Origin: Micractinium sp. NFX-FRZ
Lineage: Eukaryota; Chlorophyta; Trebouxiophyceae; Chlorellales; Chlorellaceae
DNA length: 64,000 nucleotides
NCBI GenBank assembly: GCA_029339195.1
Contig: JAPTJF010000088.1
Span: 99,887 to 163,886, forward strand
Reading direction: 5' to 3'
Position numbers and translations under genes: made by a program. Below, piece after piece: positions 48,208-58,603 of the stretch. Under the pieces are notes generated by a model that made no database searches, was not told the DNA's origin, and saw only the letters and a list, made by a program, of their open reading frames with translations. Positions within the stretch are counted from its first letter, which is position 1. Each line of letters opens with the position of its first letter.

Positions 48208-50043
48208 GGGGCAGGGCGCGGGTGCAGCACGGGTACTGAACAGCACGGCAGGGATGTCTGTTCATGATGTTTATTGCTCTTTCAACCATTACCATTACAA
48301 ATAGTTCTGCACATCCTGGTGCTTGATCATAGGCACCCCAGGGCTCCAACTCACGCCCGTTGATATTGGAGCCTTCCGAATTTTAAACTGCCACTGTGGC
48401 ACACAGCACGAGCTCTTGAATCCCAGGAAGTGGCCCACTTACTTCGTTAGTACAGCTGGTGAGCTTTAAGCTGCCTAGAAAAGGGCGTAGCTTTCTGACA
48501 GGTTTGAGACTGTGGCTGCTGGCCTGCTCTGGGTTCTTTGGTTCAGAGCTGCCTGCGCAATGCCAGCCATCCGGAAGGGGCAGAGAGTGCAAGGCCCACT
48601 CTCATTCCCACAGCATCGATTCGGCAGACACATAAACACCCATCAGCTTCGTAGGTTAGGCCAGACAAACTGGATTCTTTAGGCCAGACAAACTGGATCT
48701 TACATTAGGCTGGCCACGCTCATTTGCCCCCCCCCCCCCGGGTTCGTTCGTTGTGTACCAGGAAATGACAAAAAGGAACAGTAAAGGGGCGGCAGCTCCA
48801 TGAGGGAACCGGCAGAATGCGAGCAAGAGGGGGTGCAGGCTAAGAATGCAGCATTCCTCATCCACCGGGAAGTCAGGAGACGGGAGGCGGGTGGAAGGGT
48901 TGCCTGGTACCTGGAAAGGGTGGGAGCTGGCAGGAAGAGGTTGGGACATAGTAGAGTTCATTTATTGTAGTCGGTGTCGGGTTTTGTAAGCTTGGCTCTG
49001 TGGTGGCAGCACGCCGCGGGTGTGAACTTCACCTTGAAGGGTGCCCGCTGCCACTGTCGCAGCTACTGCTGCCTGACCCGCAGCCGCAGCAGCAGCCACT
49101 GTTGGAGGGAGCACTGCTTGCCGTGCTCTGGCCCCCTATACGTGGCACCAATACTGTGCTGCTCGGTCATCCCTATGGCTTCATCTGGAGTTTAAGCAAT
49201 GCGCCGACATGCTGGTGGATTCTGCGAACCCTGGGCATTATGCTTGCTTGTTTGGGCTTACAGTCTGTTTTTCCGCAAAGAACCTTGCAACAGACCCCCA
49301 AGAGACAGCTTGGGGCTGTGGAGATGAAAAAGCAAATGAAGGGCTGCTGTACAGTGTTGAGAAACTTGCAAGGGGGTGTGAGGACATGCTGTGAGGGTGG
49401 TGGGTGGGGGTCAGGGAGTGATGGGTGGGACCAGTTGGGAGGGCCCGGCCTAATCCGGGATGGTTCTCAATGGAGGAAGCGGCCAGCTTGCCATTCCTGG
49501 CACATGCAGCAGCAAAACAGGCCAGACGGGGGGCGGGGTGTTGCGGAAATGTGTGCAGATCTGTGGGTACTGGGTCAAAGAGGTCAGCAAAGCGGGTGCG
49601 GAGAGATGAGTAGACGGGGCACACACTCAAAAGCACACACGACTCTGGAAACGCTCCCCAAACCACTCCCCCCAGCACAGAGCGGTGAAGGGCGTGGGCA
49701 TGGGCGGGGGCGAGGGAGAGGGCAGTGGTGGCGATGGGCTGGGAGGGGATGGCGTGGGCTTTGGCGGATTCGGTGGCGATGGCGGCTGAGAGGGGCTGGG
49801 CGGCTTAGGGGCCGGTGGAGAGGGGCTGGAAGGCGGTGGCGGTGGTGAGGGGTCGGGTGGAGGCGTCCGGCCGGCAACGGGGCAAGTGGGCGGTGGTGGG
49901 CGGGAGGACGAGAAACAGGCAAAATAAAACAGAACAAATGAGAGGGCCTGGGGCCGGGAGGCACAGCCTAGACACCGGCGGCGGCGGCGGTATCCATCCG
50001 CTGGCGGCAGGGATGGCAAACTCTGGCTAGCTGTGTAACCCCA
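48208..50043. other. Convergent intergenic region
   Basis: Lies between the photolyase stop and the stop of the minus-strand wall protein. A 23-base unit (TTAGGCCAGACAAACTGGAT) is tandemly doubled at 48656-48700, and a C tract is at 48727-48739. Open frames at 49000-49850 show no family features. A Pro-rich minus frame is listed separately. Confidence 0.4.
49627..49990 (-). other. Pro/Ser-rich minus frame past the wall-protein stop
   Basis: A frame with SPPPP-like repeats, in the same orientation as the gene whose stop is at 50044. It may be 3' UTR, an alternative 3' exon of that gene, or a relic of a second Pro-rich gene. It has no signal peptide of its own. Confidence 0.35.
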
Positions 50044-52983
50044 TTAATAATTGGTCGTCCATGCGGCGCCGCCGTTGGTGCTGTATACAGTATATCCATC
50101 GAGGTCGACTGCAACAAATTTGTTGGGGTTGCTGGAAAAAACGACCACCCACCAGGGGCGGGACCCAACGCTAGTCAGCTGGGTCCATGTGTCGCCGTCA
50201 TTGATACTAGTGTATAGGAATGAGTTGCGCCTAGATGCCACCAAACTGTTGCCATCGCCGGAATAAGCTACCGCCCACTTGCCGGATCCGAGGATAGCCC
50301 GCTCATTCCATGAGGCACCGCCGTTGACGCTGGTGTAAATCAGCCCGTACTCAGCAGCGACCACAACCTTGATGCCGTCGTCGGAACATGCCACCGCTGT
50401 ATAGCCGGGGTGTGCATTTGGGACACTAGCAGTCCATGTGACGCCGCTGTCGGTGCTGATCCAAATCGTCGAGTATAAGTCAGCTGCCATTAGCTTGGTG
50501 CCATCGCTGGAAGAAGCAACACCTTCCCACCAGGCTCCACTGTGAGCCCGCTCAGTCCATGTGGCACCAAAGTCAATGCTGGTGTATAAGAACGTGTGGT
50601 AACCACCTGCCACCAACTTGCTGCCGTCGCTGGAAGAAGCTACCGTCCGCCATCCGCGGTATCCAGCACTGGTCCGCTCTGTCCACGTAGCCCCGCTGTC
50701 AATGCTTGTGCGTATGTACCCGGCTTCGGTTTCGAAAAAACCTGTAACAATTTTGGTGCCATCGCTGGAAGATGCTGTCCCATACCAGTTGCGTGCCACC
50801 AGCGGGGGCGGGGAGGGAGGGGTTGGTGGCGGGGAGGGTGGGGAAGGGTTGTGAGGGGCGTAGAGGTGGAACACCACCCAGTCCTCCCCTTCCTGGGTAG
50901 TCAATGGGTGGGTGGTCAATGTGTGACCATCACTGCTGCATCCTAGACAGTTTGACAGCAAGGTTGCTGAGTGGGCGTTGCGTAGCCAGAAGCCGCCTGT
51001 CTCGGCATGCCTCGTCACATTGAACATGGAGATAGCGCCAGAGTAGGGCCCGACTGTGGCATCGTTGCCCTTGCCTGCCATGGAGCGACCGTGGCAGGTG
51101 TCGCACCAGTTGAGGTAGCTGCCGTCAGGGGCAGCGAGGGACACTTGCAATGGGGAGTAAGCCGTGATTCGTAGCGTCCACCTGGCGGCGTCAATGGTGG
51201 GGTTGCTGCGGGGATAAAAAAACATGATGCCACTTGGTGGGCGCTGGACCTCCAATCCTCCATTCCCAACATTGACCAGAACATACTCTTGCCCGTCCAC
51301 CAAGTCGGCTGCACATGAAGCGGGGAGCACAACGTCAATAGTAACAGGGTTGGGGCAAGGGAGGAGTAGAGGCACGGCGATGGAGGGATGAAGGTAAGCC
51401 CTTCCAATCATGGCAGAGAGGGCAGCCCGACGTGCCGTCAAGCGCACCTGGGGGCGGCGACGGCGGGGGTGGTGAGGGAGAGGGCGGGGGAGGCGAGGGG
51501 CTGGGTGGAGGAGGCAAGGGGCTGGGTGGAGGAGGCGAGGGAGAGGGCGGAGGAGGCGAGGGACTGGGTGGTGGTGGGGAGAGAGAGGGCGGGGGAGGCG
51601 AGGGGCTGGGTGGTGGAGGTGAGGGGCTGGGAGGTGGTGGGGAGGGGCTGGGTGGTGGAGGCGAGGGGCTGGGTGGTGGCGGTGAGGGGCTGGGAGGTGG
51701 TGGGGAGGGGCTGGGTGGTGGTGGGGAGGGAGATGGAGGGGGAGGCGAGGGAGAGGGCGGAGGAGGCGAGGGGCTGGGTGGTGGTGGGGAGGGAGAGGGC
51801 GGGGGAGGCGAGGGGCTGGGTGGTGGCGGTGAGGGGCTGGGAGGTGGTGGGGAGGGGCTGGGTGGTGGCGGTGAGGGAGAGGGCGGGGGAGGGGAGGGCC
51901 TGGGTGGTGGCGGTGAGGGGCTGGGTGGTGGTGGGGAGGGGTTGGGTGGGGGCGGGGAGGGCCGGGGAGGTGGCGGGGAGGGAGATGGAGGGGGAGGCGA
52001 GGGAGAGGGCGGGGGAGGCGAGGGGCTGGGAGGCGGGGGCGGGGGCCTGGGTGGGGGGGGCGAAGGGCGGGGAGGGGGTGGGGAGGGGCTGGGTGGAGGA
52101 GGCGAGGGGCTGGGTGGCGGCGGTGGGGGAGAGGGCAGTGGAGGCGAGGGGCTGGGTGGAGGCGGCGTGGGGCGTGGAGGCGGGGGCGAGGGGCTGGGTG
52201 GTGGCGGTGCGGGGGAGGGCAGGGGCGGCGAGGGGCTGGGGGGTTGCCGTGAGGGAGAGGGCGGGCGAGGCCAAGGGCTGGGTGGAGGCGAAGGGATGGG
52301 TGGAGGCGGGGGCAAAGGGCTGGGTGGAGGCGGTGAGGGGCAGGGATTGGCGGCATCAAAGCGCACCAGAGGGTCTACCACGCATGCTGCCCGCTTGACT
52401 CCGACGGCGCAGAACTTGCGCCACACGCAGTTCTCTTCTTTCAGACACGTCACGTAGCACCTGCATGCAGCTACGCCGGCCAACTGCCTGTATGCGGCAC
52501 GGGTTGGGCCAAAGAGCAGGCAGACATCGCCTGCAGGGTTCGGCACCGGTGTCAACAGGAGGCAGGCGGCAAAGTGCAGTGTGGGGGACGGGGGGCAGGG
52601 AGGGGAGAGCATGCCACGTTCGAGCCATGCAGCACCGGCAGAGGTTGCTTGCAGTCATACCTCCTCAATTGGGGCGTGGCACCTGCTTCCTTTTCCCAAC
52701 ATGCGGAGGATATTTATGACCTGTACCGGACAGGCTGGCTTGGCTGGCCACCCATGCTTGCTTCACCTGGGGGAATGACTTGCCCAAGTGGAGGTGGACG
52801 GGGTGGTGGCTTGTGCACGCGTGTTGGCGGAGGGCGTACCACCGGGACAATGCGAGCTGGCCGCCGTCGCAGTGGTGGCGATTGCGGCCGCCGGGACCCT
52901 GCGCGGGATCTGCCAGGTTGGGCCCGTGCACTGATGAGTAGCAAGCTCAGCAGAGCCCACAGAAGCAACAAGGACGAGCGCAT
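50044..52983 (-). CDS. Secreted pherophorin-like hydroxyproline-rich protein with six Asp-box repeats
   Basis: Predicted extracellular matrix or cell-wall glycoprotein. Three exons join in phase: 52983-52767, 52530-51448, 51308-50044; 854 residues. The start ATG gives a clean signal peptide (RSSLLLLWALLSLLLISARA). Order: Arg/Pro-rich spacer; a Cys-rich module about 73-140 with six or more Cys (ACRCYVTCLKEENCVWRKFC); a roughly 290-residue SPPPP rod expected to be O-glycosylated on Hyp; a domain at about 434-585 with two CxxC-like pairs (NWCDTCHG, NCLGCSSDG) that could be a beta-trefoil; a short PPS linker; and a C-terminal domain with six Asp boxes (SIDSGATW, SIDFGATW, STDSGVTW, SVNGGASW, SINDGDTW, STNGGAAW) about 40 residues apart, as in BNR beta-propellers. 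No sialidase catalytic residues are evident, so a binding role is more likely than hydrolysis. Confidence 0.85.
51449..52345. repeat. GGGGGAGGCGA-type DNA repeat encoding the SPPPP rod
   Basis: Several dozen degenerate units on the plus strand (GGGCTGGGTGGTGG and similar) are the reverse complement of Ser-Pro codon repeats in the wall-protein gene. Confidence 0.95.
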
Positions 52984-55305
52984 TGTAGCACGGTCCTACA
53001 AACATGTGGGATAGGGGAGTGGCGGTAGAGGAGTACGTTGCCCACATTACTATAGGGCAGAAGCCTAATTATAAGGCCGCGGCCCGCCGGGCAGCTGCCG
53101 CCCGCCGTTTGTGCCCTATCAGGATCCTGGCACCAGGCACATTTGCGCCCATCCGCAACTCCGCCACACCTGCACTTGTCACACTATGCCCGTAATGGCT
53201 CACGCGGAGCCTGGGCGGGTCGAAATCACACAGGACTACAGCACATGATCGCCACCACTGGCAGCTTACTGCAGGGCTCAGTTTCACCTGCGTGTAGCTT
53301 TCCAGTACAAGGGACACGGTAAACTACCGCGGTGAATGCCGGAGCACAATGCAAATCCTGGCAGCCCCGGGGCCCGGGCTGCTGCAGGGGTCTCTGTCGC
53401 ACTTTGTTTGCGGAAATATAGGCTGTCCCCCCAAAAAATCCAAAGCAAGTGAACCTCCTTGGGGTGCATTTGTGTAGGGGGGATATCAAGGATTTCCTGC
53501 CAGGGGCTACAGCCTGGCAGCGCTCGCAAGCCCAATTGGCGGCATTATTTTGGAACCCACTTGCAGGCCAGGTGGAGGGCATGATCGCCACTGTCAGTAG
53601 AGCAGCTCGCCTACAGGCTCGCTCACCCCACTCTCAGGCGGTTCATTGAGGCTGTACTTGGAAGGGATGCAGCCAATCACGGCAGCCAGGACTGTACTGT
53701 CAACAGTAGTCTCTTATCGCGGTCGCGGCCTTCCCCCCCAAAGCAAGCCTTTGCCTCTTCCGTGCCTTCGGTCGGGGCCCAATAGGAATTGGAAGCTTGA
53801 GCATGCTGCTCCGACACCATATGGGCCAACATGCATGCTGTGTCATGTACATGCAGAGAAGAGCTTCTCTGCCGCAAACGAACACTTTTGTGCCTTCTAG
53901 AAAAGTTACGTATTTTGGAACACTCACCAGCTTGAGATTCGATCATGCAGCAAATACAATGCTGGAAGGACTGTTACAGAGGGGCTTGCAGCGGGCGCCG
54001 CAGCGCACCTCACTGCAACGTTGAGTTTCCCCCTGCAGGCAGACAGCGCCAAAAGTAAGTAGCTCCTTAACACGCACATGCCATCCAGCTCGTCTCCTGG
54101 CCCGGGTTTGTTATAATTCTTTTGTTTTGGATTTGGAGCCCTGGGCATCCGGATCCACATGTATATACCGCCAAATAGCACGCCGATATGGTGGCAGCGC
54201 CAGCGGCACTTCCCAGTGTCAGTGACAGTGGAGCGCTGGGGCGTTCTTAAGAGCGGTGCCGACGTGTATTGCAATCAGCAGCCTCCACGCTGCACCGGCC
54301 GGCCTCGCGGTGCGCCAGGACAGCAACCGCGCTCGGCCTACCAGTGCCCTACCAGTGCCGCTTCATAAAGCTGCAAGCGCAAGTTTGTAAAGTGGCACCA
54401 TGTGTCGTGGGATGTGGAAGAGAGGGGGCGCCAGCAAGGGCCAGGGCTGTTGAGAAGAGAATATGCAGTGGCCAGTGAGATGAAGCTGCAGGGCAAGGCA
54501 GCGGCCAAGGCGTGAGGGGCAGGGCGCGGGTGCAGCACGGGTACTGAACAGCACGGTAGGGACTGTCCAAGCGTCGCCGACGGACCGCACATGTTTTTCA
54601 TGATCTTTTATTGCTCTCAAGTAACACATTATATATTTTTTGGCACACCAGGTTTATGGCCACCAATCAATGGACTTGCCGCCAAAGCACCTGGCCGCCA
54701 ACGTGGCAAGCCCGCCGCCACATCGGCGGCGCTCAGCGGCGGCCCTCAGCTGCAGCCCCAGTGGAGCGCTACTTTTGATTGCGAAAGCAGTTGTTTACGT
54801 GCACGCGTAAGCAGCAGCCCTCTACGCCTTGCACAGGGGCGCCAGGACAGCAGGCCCCTCTCGCCCTTCCTGGGCGGCGCCTGAACTTGTGCTTGCCGAA
54901 CACAACCGGCCGCTTCGCCGCTCAGACCAGCCCGGTGTCAGGACAGAGACAGCCGGTAGCGAATCGGAGAGCCTGGGCCCATCTGCCGGTGCTCTCGCTC
55001 TCTGGGGTCGCTGCCGGCCCTGCCCAGGACAGCGGTGAGGGGGGTGTCGACAGCTTCGATCGCTGCACGGAGAGGCCGCGCAGCCGCACCAGTGCCCTGC
55101 CGCCCTGCCGACGGCAGCTGCGCCGGCCAGTGCTGCCGCCGCTGCTTGCACAGTCGGGGGGGGGGGGGCACAAGCAGGGGCATGCACCAGTGAGAATGTC
55201 TACCCTTGTGGCCCTGCAGTGCTCACCACGCTCATCTTGGGCAACCAAGTCTCAAGCGGCAGCAGCTGCTGCCGGACTTGACCGGGCTGTACTGAGCGGG
55301 CAGCC
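52984..55305. other. Long divergent intergenic region
   Basis: About 2.3 kb between the wall-protein start (minus) and the CAF1 start (plus). From 53060 to 53650 minus-strand frames in different registers look faintly protein-like and could be an old, frameshifted element, but I cannot name it. A photolyase 3' fragment lies at 54366-54622. A G tract is at 55157-55168. Confidence 0.4.
54366..54622 (+). pseudogene. Dispersed copy of photolyase 3' end (exons 12-13, intron piece, 3' UTR)
   Basis: It starts like exon 12 (CTGCAAGCGCAAGTTTG), passes through diverged intron 12 sequence (GCAGTGGCCAG), then jumps to exon 13 (TGAAGCTGCAGGGCAAGGC) and continues with nearly identical 3' UTR (GTGAGGGGCAGGGCGCGGGT and beyond) to the TTTTATTGCTC stretch. 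Intron sequence means a DNA-level duplication, not a retrocopy. The jump joins TGAAG in the intron (48027-48031) to TGAAG in exon 13 (48173-48177), losing about 146 bases. It has no coding role that I can see. Confidence 0.93.
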
Positions 55306-58252
55306 ATGGTGGCAGCCGCAGACGGCTCGCTCACCGGACAGATGCCGGGCGGCGACACGCTGCGAGTGCGCGAGGTGTGGCAGGACAACCTGGAGCAGGA
55401 GATGCAGGTGAGGAATGCGTTACACGCTGGGAGGGGTGGTGCAGATGCAGGGCGGGTTAATGAGGTCGGGGGACAGCAAGTAGGTAGTCAGGCAAGCATG
55501 GAGGGATGTTACAGGGCAACCTGGATGGGGGATGCAGGTGAGGAACTGTAATGCGGCAGACAGTGGGAGGTACTGGGCAGGCAATGAGAGGTGCGGTGTG
55601 GTTGTGCAGGCAGACAGTCGTTAGTCAAGCCACGTAGAATCGTGTGCAGGGCAACCTTGATAAACGTAGGCAACCACTGAGGACATTCAATAGTGGGAGA
55701 GCTGATTTGTGTGGTTTGTGCCGGCAGCTGCTATGGGTCGCATGCTACACCTGGACGCCGTGCTCACGTCCCTTGGTGCTGCCATTTTGCTCGTGATGCT
55801 GCGCCTGTCCCTGCTTTCCTGCGCTCTGTGACATGCACTCTTTATCCGTCCCTCCTGACAGCTCACCTCTTGACGTAGTGCACAACTTCCCTCCCCTCCT
55901 ACTCCGCTAATATCGACCCTGCCTTTGTGTTCCCCGCCTTCACACCCCGCCCTCTCTGTCCTCCCTCCACACCTTCACATCCCGCCCTCCCCTTCTGTCC
56001 TCCCTCCGCAGCTGATCCGTGACGTGGTGGACGACTACCCCTACCTGGCCATGGATACCGAGTTCCCGGGGGTGGTGGCGCGCCCCGTGGGCAACTTCAA
56101 GAACAGCGGGGAGTACCACTACCAGACGCTGAGGTGGGGGGGCAGCAGACGGGCAGGGGCTGGCAGGAAAGGGTGGGGGGCGTATCAGTACTGGACACCC
56201 AGGTGCGGCTTTGAGCAGGCAGGCGGGAGAGTGGAGGTTGAGGGGACTGTAGCACTACCCAACGCCGCGGTAGGTGTGCACAGGGGGCCGGGTTTGGGCG
56301 GGGTCAAGGTTGGGGACGACTCTCTGGTCCATGGCCCCCTGTGCAACACCATGCCTCATCGCACCGAAACTTGGTGGCCGCCAAGCACTGACAGAGTGCA
56401 CGTGCAGAGGGATTTACCGAGCAGCCACCCACCCAGACACCCGCCAACCAAGTATGCCTCTGCAACCAGTATCCTGAGCTCGCCTGCACATCTGCCTGCC
56501 TGTCCCGGCTGCAGGCTGAATGTGGACATGCTGAAGCTGATCCAGCTGGGTCTGACGTTCACGGATGCGGAGGGGAAACTGCCACGCATCAACGGAGAAC
56601 TCTGCGTGTGGCAGTTCAACTTCAGGTGCGGCCCGCAGCGCCCTTCCCGGCACCTTGCTGGACCAGCAACTACAGTGCAGAGCACAGCTGTGGAGGATGG
56701 AAAACGCTGCTATTGGCGGGCTGCTGTGATTGGATGGCTGACCGTAGAGCACAGGGGTGCCACAACTCCACCTCCATCCCCACAATCTGATCTCATGGTG
56801 CTGATGTGCCTCGTAACCTGGTGCAACAACTTATTCCTACTTGCTGCAGGGAGTTCCGGCTGTCGGACGACATGTACGCGCAGGACTCAATTGAGCTGCT
56901 CAAACAGTCGGGCATCGATTTTGCGCAGAACGAGACACGCGGCATCGACGTGCGCCACTTTGGAGAGCTGCTCACGGTGTCGGGTGTGGTGCTGAACGAG
57001 GATGTGAGTGAAGGGAAGCGGGGGGACAGGGTGGGGCTGAGCAAACGTGTGAGCAGTGGCAGGTTTGGCCAAGTTTGCCTAATATTGCAGGGCCTGTACT
57101 ACAGTACGGCGCCAGTGTGTGGAAGGTCCTCATGCCCAGTCTGCCCCGGCAGCACCCAAACGCTCTTTGAGCTGCCTGCCCACTGAGCTCCTTCCGCCGT
57201 GTTGGCCATGCAGGTGCGGTGGATCACCTTCCACAGCGGCTACGACTTTGGCTATCTCCTCAAGCTGCTCACCTGCTCCTCCCTGCCCGCCAATGAGAGC
57301 GAGTTCTTCCAGCTGCTCAAGGTGCGCGGGAAACCACTTTAGAATTTTAGACGATGTGTGGTCAATGCCAGACTGCTTGCGAGGGCAAGTTCTTTTTCAG
57401 GTGATAAAGGTGCGAGCACGGGCTACTGTAGCAGCATATGTAGGCCTGGCTCTGGCCAACGGTGGAATCGCCAACAAAAGCGTGTTCTCCCAACTGCTGA
57501 AAGTGCGGGTGCAGGAGCTTGGCAGCAGGGGTGTACGGAAGCTGGCGTGCAGGCGGGCAGCGAGCTAGCGCGATGTTTGTGACATGACTTCTGGTGCTCA
57601 AGTTGGGCCCCTGGCTTGTTCCCTTCAATGTTGCAGCTCTTCTTCCCCCAGATCTTTGACATTAAGTACCTCATGAAGTTTTGCGACAACCTGCACGGCG
57701 GGCTGAACAAGCTGGCGGAGACGCTGGATGTGGCGCGCATTGGGCCGCAGCACCAGGTGCGTGTTACTCTGATTCTGTATGTCATTTGCAGCCATGAATG
57801 CATGAAGACGCTGCTAGAAGTGGCGCAGCATTGGGCCTCAGCATCAGGTGCGTGACCAAGGGCTTATCTGCCTGCTTCAACGTACGGCGTGTGGCTGTGC
57901 TCGATTGCGTGCACATACCTGCAGTTAGCTGATCTTGCTTATATTTTACACTGCCCTCCCTCTCTCCAATGCTGGCCCCCTCACCTCCCCCAACTGCAGG
58001 ATGACTCGCTGCTGGCCAGCACTCTTTGTTGGCCCCAATCCTCATCCCGCTTGTACCTGCTGCTAAACCATAACCTGTCTCGTTCTGCCCCCTTGCCTGC
58101 AGGCCGGCTCGGACTCGCTGCTGACCAGCGCGACATTCCTGAAGCTGGCGCAGCAGCGCTTCCAGGGCATGAACGGGGTGGCGCACCACCGGGGCATCCT
58201 GTACGGGCTGGGAGAAGACGGGCGCAACTCGATGCTGGGAGCAGAGGACTGA
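55306..58252 (+). CDS. CAF1: CCR4-NOT deadenylase CAF1 (CNOT7/POP2 type)
   Basis: DEDD-family 3'-5' exonuclease that shortens mRNA poly(A) tails in the CCR4-NOT complex. Seven exons: 55306-55407, 56012-56133, 56515-56625, 56850-57003, 57214-57321, 57637-57756, 58103-58252; 288 residues, the usual family length. Catalytic acids are visible: MDTEFPGV (Asp, Glu of motif I), [12 protein letters not shown] (motif II Asp) and [10 protein letters not shown] (motif III). Other family blocks are [80 protein letters not shown] and [19 protein letters not shown]. Four of six introns contain decayed copies of neighbouring exon borders. Confidence 0.96.
55512..55548 (+). repeat. Decayed intronic copy of CAF1 exon 1 end with donor
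   Basis: CAACCTGGATGGGGGATGCA then GGTGAGGAA echoes CAACCTGGAGCAGGAGATGC then AGGTGAGGAA at 55386-55414. A weaker second echo is at about 55650. Confidence 0.88.
56178..56210 (+). repeat. Decayed intronic copy of CAF1 exon 2 end with donor
   Basis: TATCAGTACTGGACACCCAG and GTGCGG echo TACCACTACCAGACGCTGAG and GTGGGG at 56114-56139. Confidence 0.75.
57380..57520 (+). repeat. Two decayed copies of CAF1 exon 5 end in intron 5
   Basis: At about 57388-57420 and 57470-57515 the pattern AGTTCTTCCAGCTGCTCAAG then GTGCG recurs in altered form (GTTCTTTTTCAGGTGATAAA; CGTGTTCTCCCAACTGCTGA), each ending in a GTGCG donor-like run. Confidence 0.87.
57796..57856 (+). repeat. Decayed intronic copy of CAF1 exon 6 end with donor
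   Basis: ACGCTGCTAGAAGTGGCGCA then GCATTGGGCCTCAGCATCAG and GTGCGTG echo 57718-57763 at about four bases in five. Confidence 0.92.
57994..58030 (+). repeat. Decayed intronic copy of CAF1 exon 7 start
   Basis: CTGCAGGATGACTCGCTGCT then GGCCAGC echoes CTGCAGGCCGGCTCGGACTC then GCTGCTGACCAGC at 58098-58130. Confidence 0.85.
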
Positions 58253-58603
58253 GAGAACTGACCACCTGAATGACTCTCACTCGATCACCCGACGCATGCA
58301 TGCACTCTACACACTGATGCACACTGGGGGTGGTTATGCGGTGCCGCTGTTCCATGCCCGCCTTTCCTGCCGACAATCTGACCCCTCTTCCGACCCCTCC
58401 TGACTGCTGTAATCTATTCCAGAGAGTGCTTATTTGGGGCAAGAGGGCTAGCATAGCATAGGCATGCAGTAGAGGCAGAGGCTCCCCATTGTTCAAGAGG
58501 CACCAGCCTCCCCAGTTCCAGGTGGCAGGCATGAGGTATGAAAGGATGTAAAGCAAATGATCGGTAGCCTGGCACAGCGGCCGTATAGCACAGGATTGTC
58601 TGT
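58253..58603. other. Convergent 3' regions of CAF1 and the Myb/DUF3755 gene
   Basis: Only 351 bases separate the two stop codons, so their 3' UTRs may overlap. No other gene seen. Confidence 0.45.
58408..58412 (+). terminator. TGTAA poly(A) signal candidate for CAF1
   Basis: Located 156 bases past the CAF1 stop; a second TGTAA lies near 58548. Confidence 0.5.

Noticed and set aside
49000..49848. Long plus-strand open frame in the convergent region
   Set aside because: Low-complexity Gly/Arg/Trp C-terminal half is the reverse of a Pro-rich minus sequence; no family motifs or splice logic.
51388..52457. Very long plus-strand frames opposite the SPPPP rod (Gly-rich or Trp/Arg-rich)
   Set aside because: They are antisense shadows of the repetitive Ser-Pro codons; the minus frame has a signal peptide and in-phase splicing.
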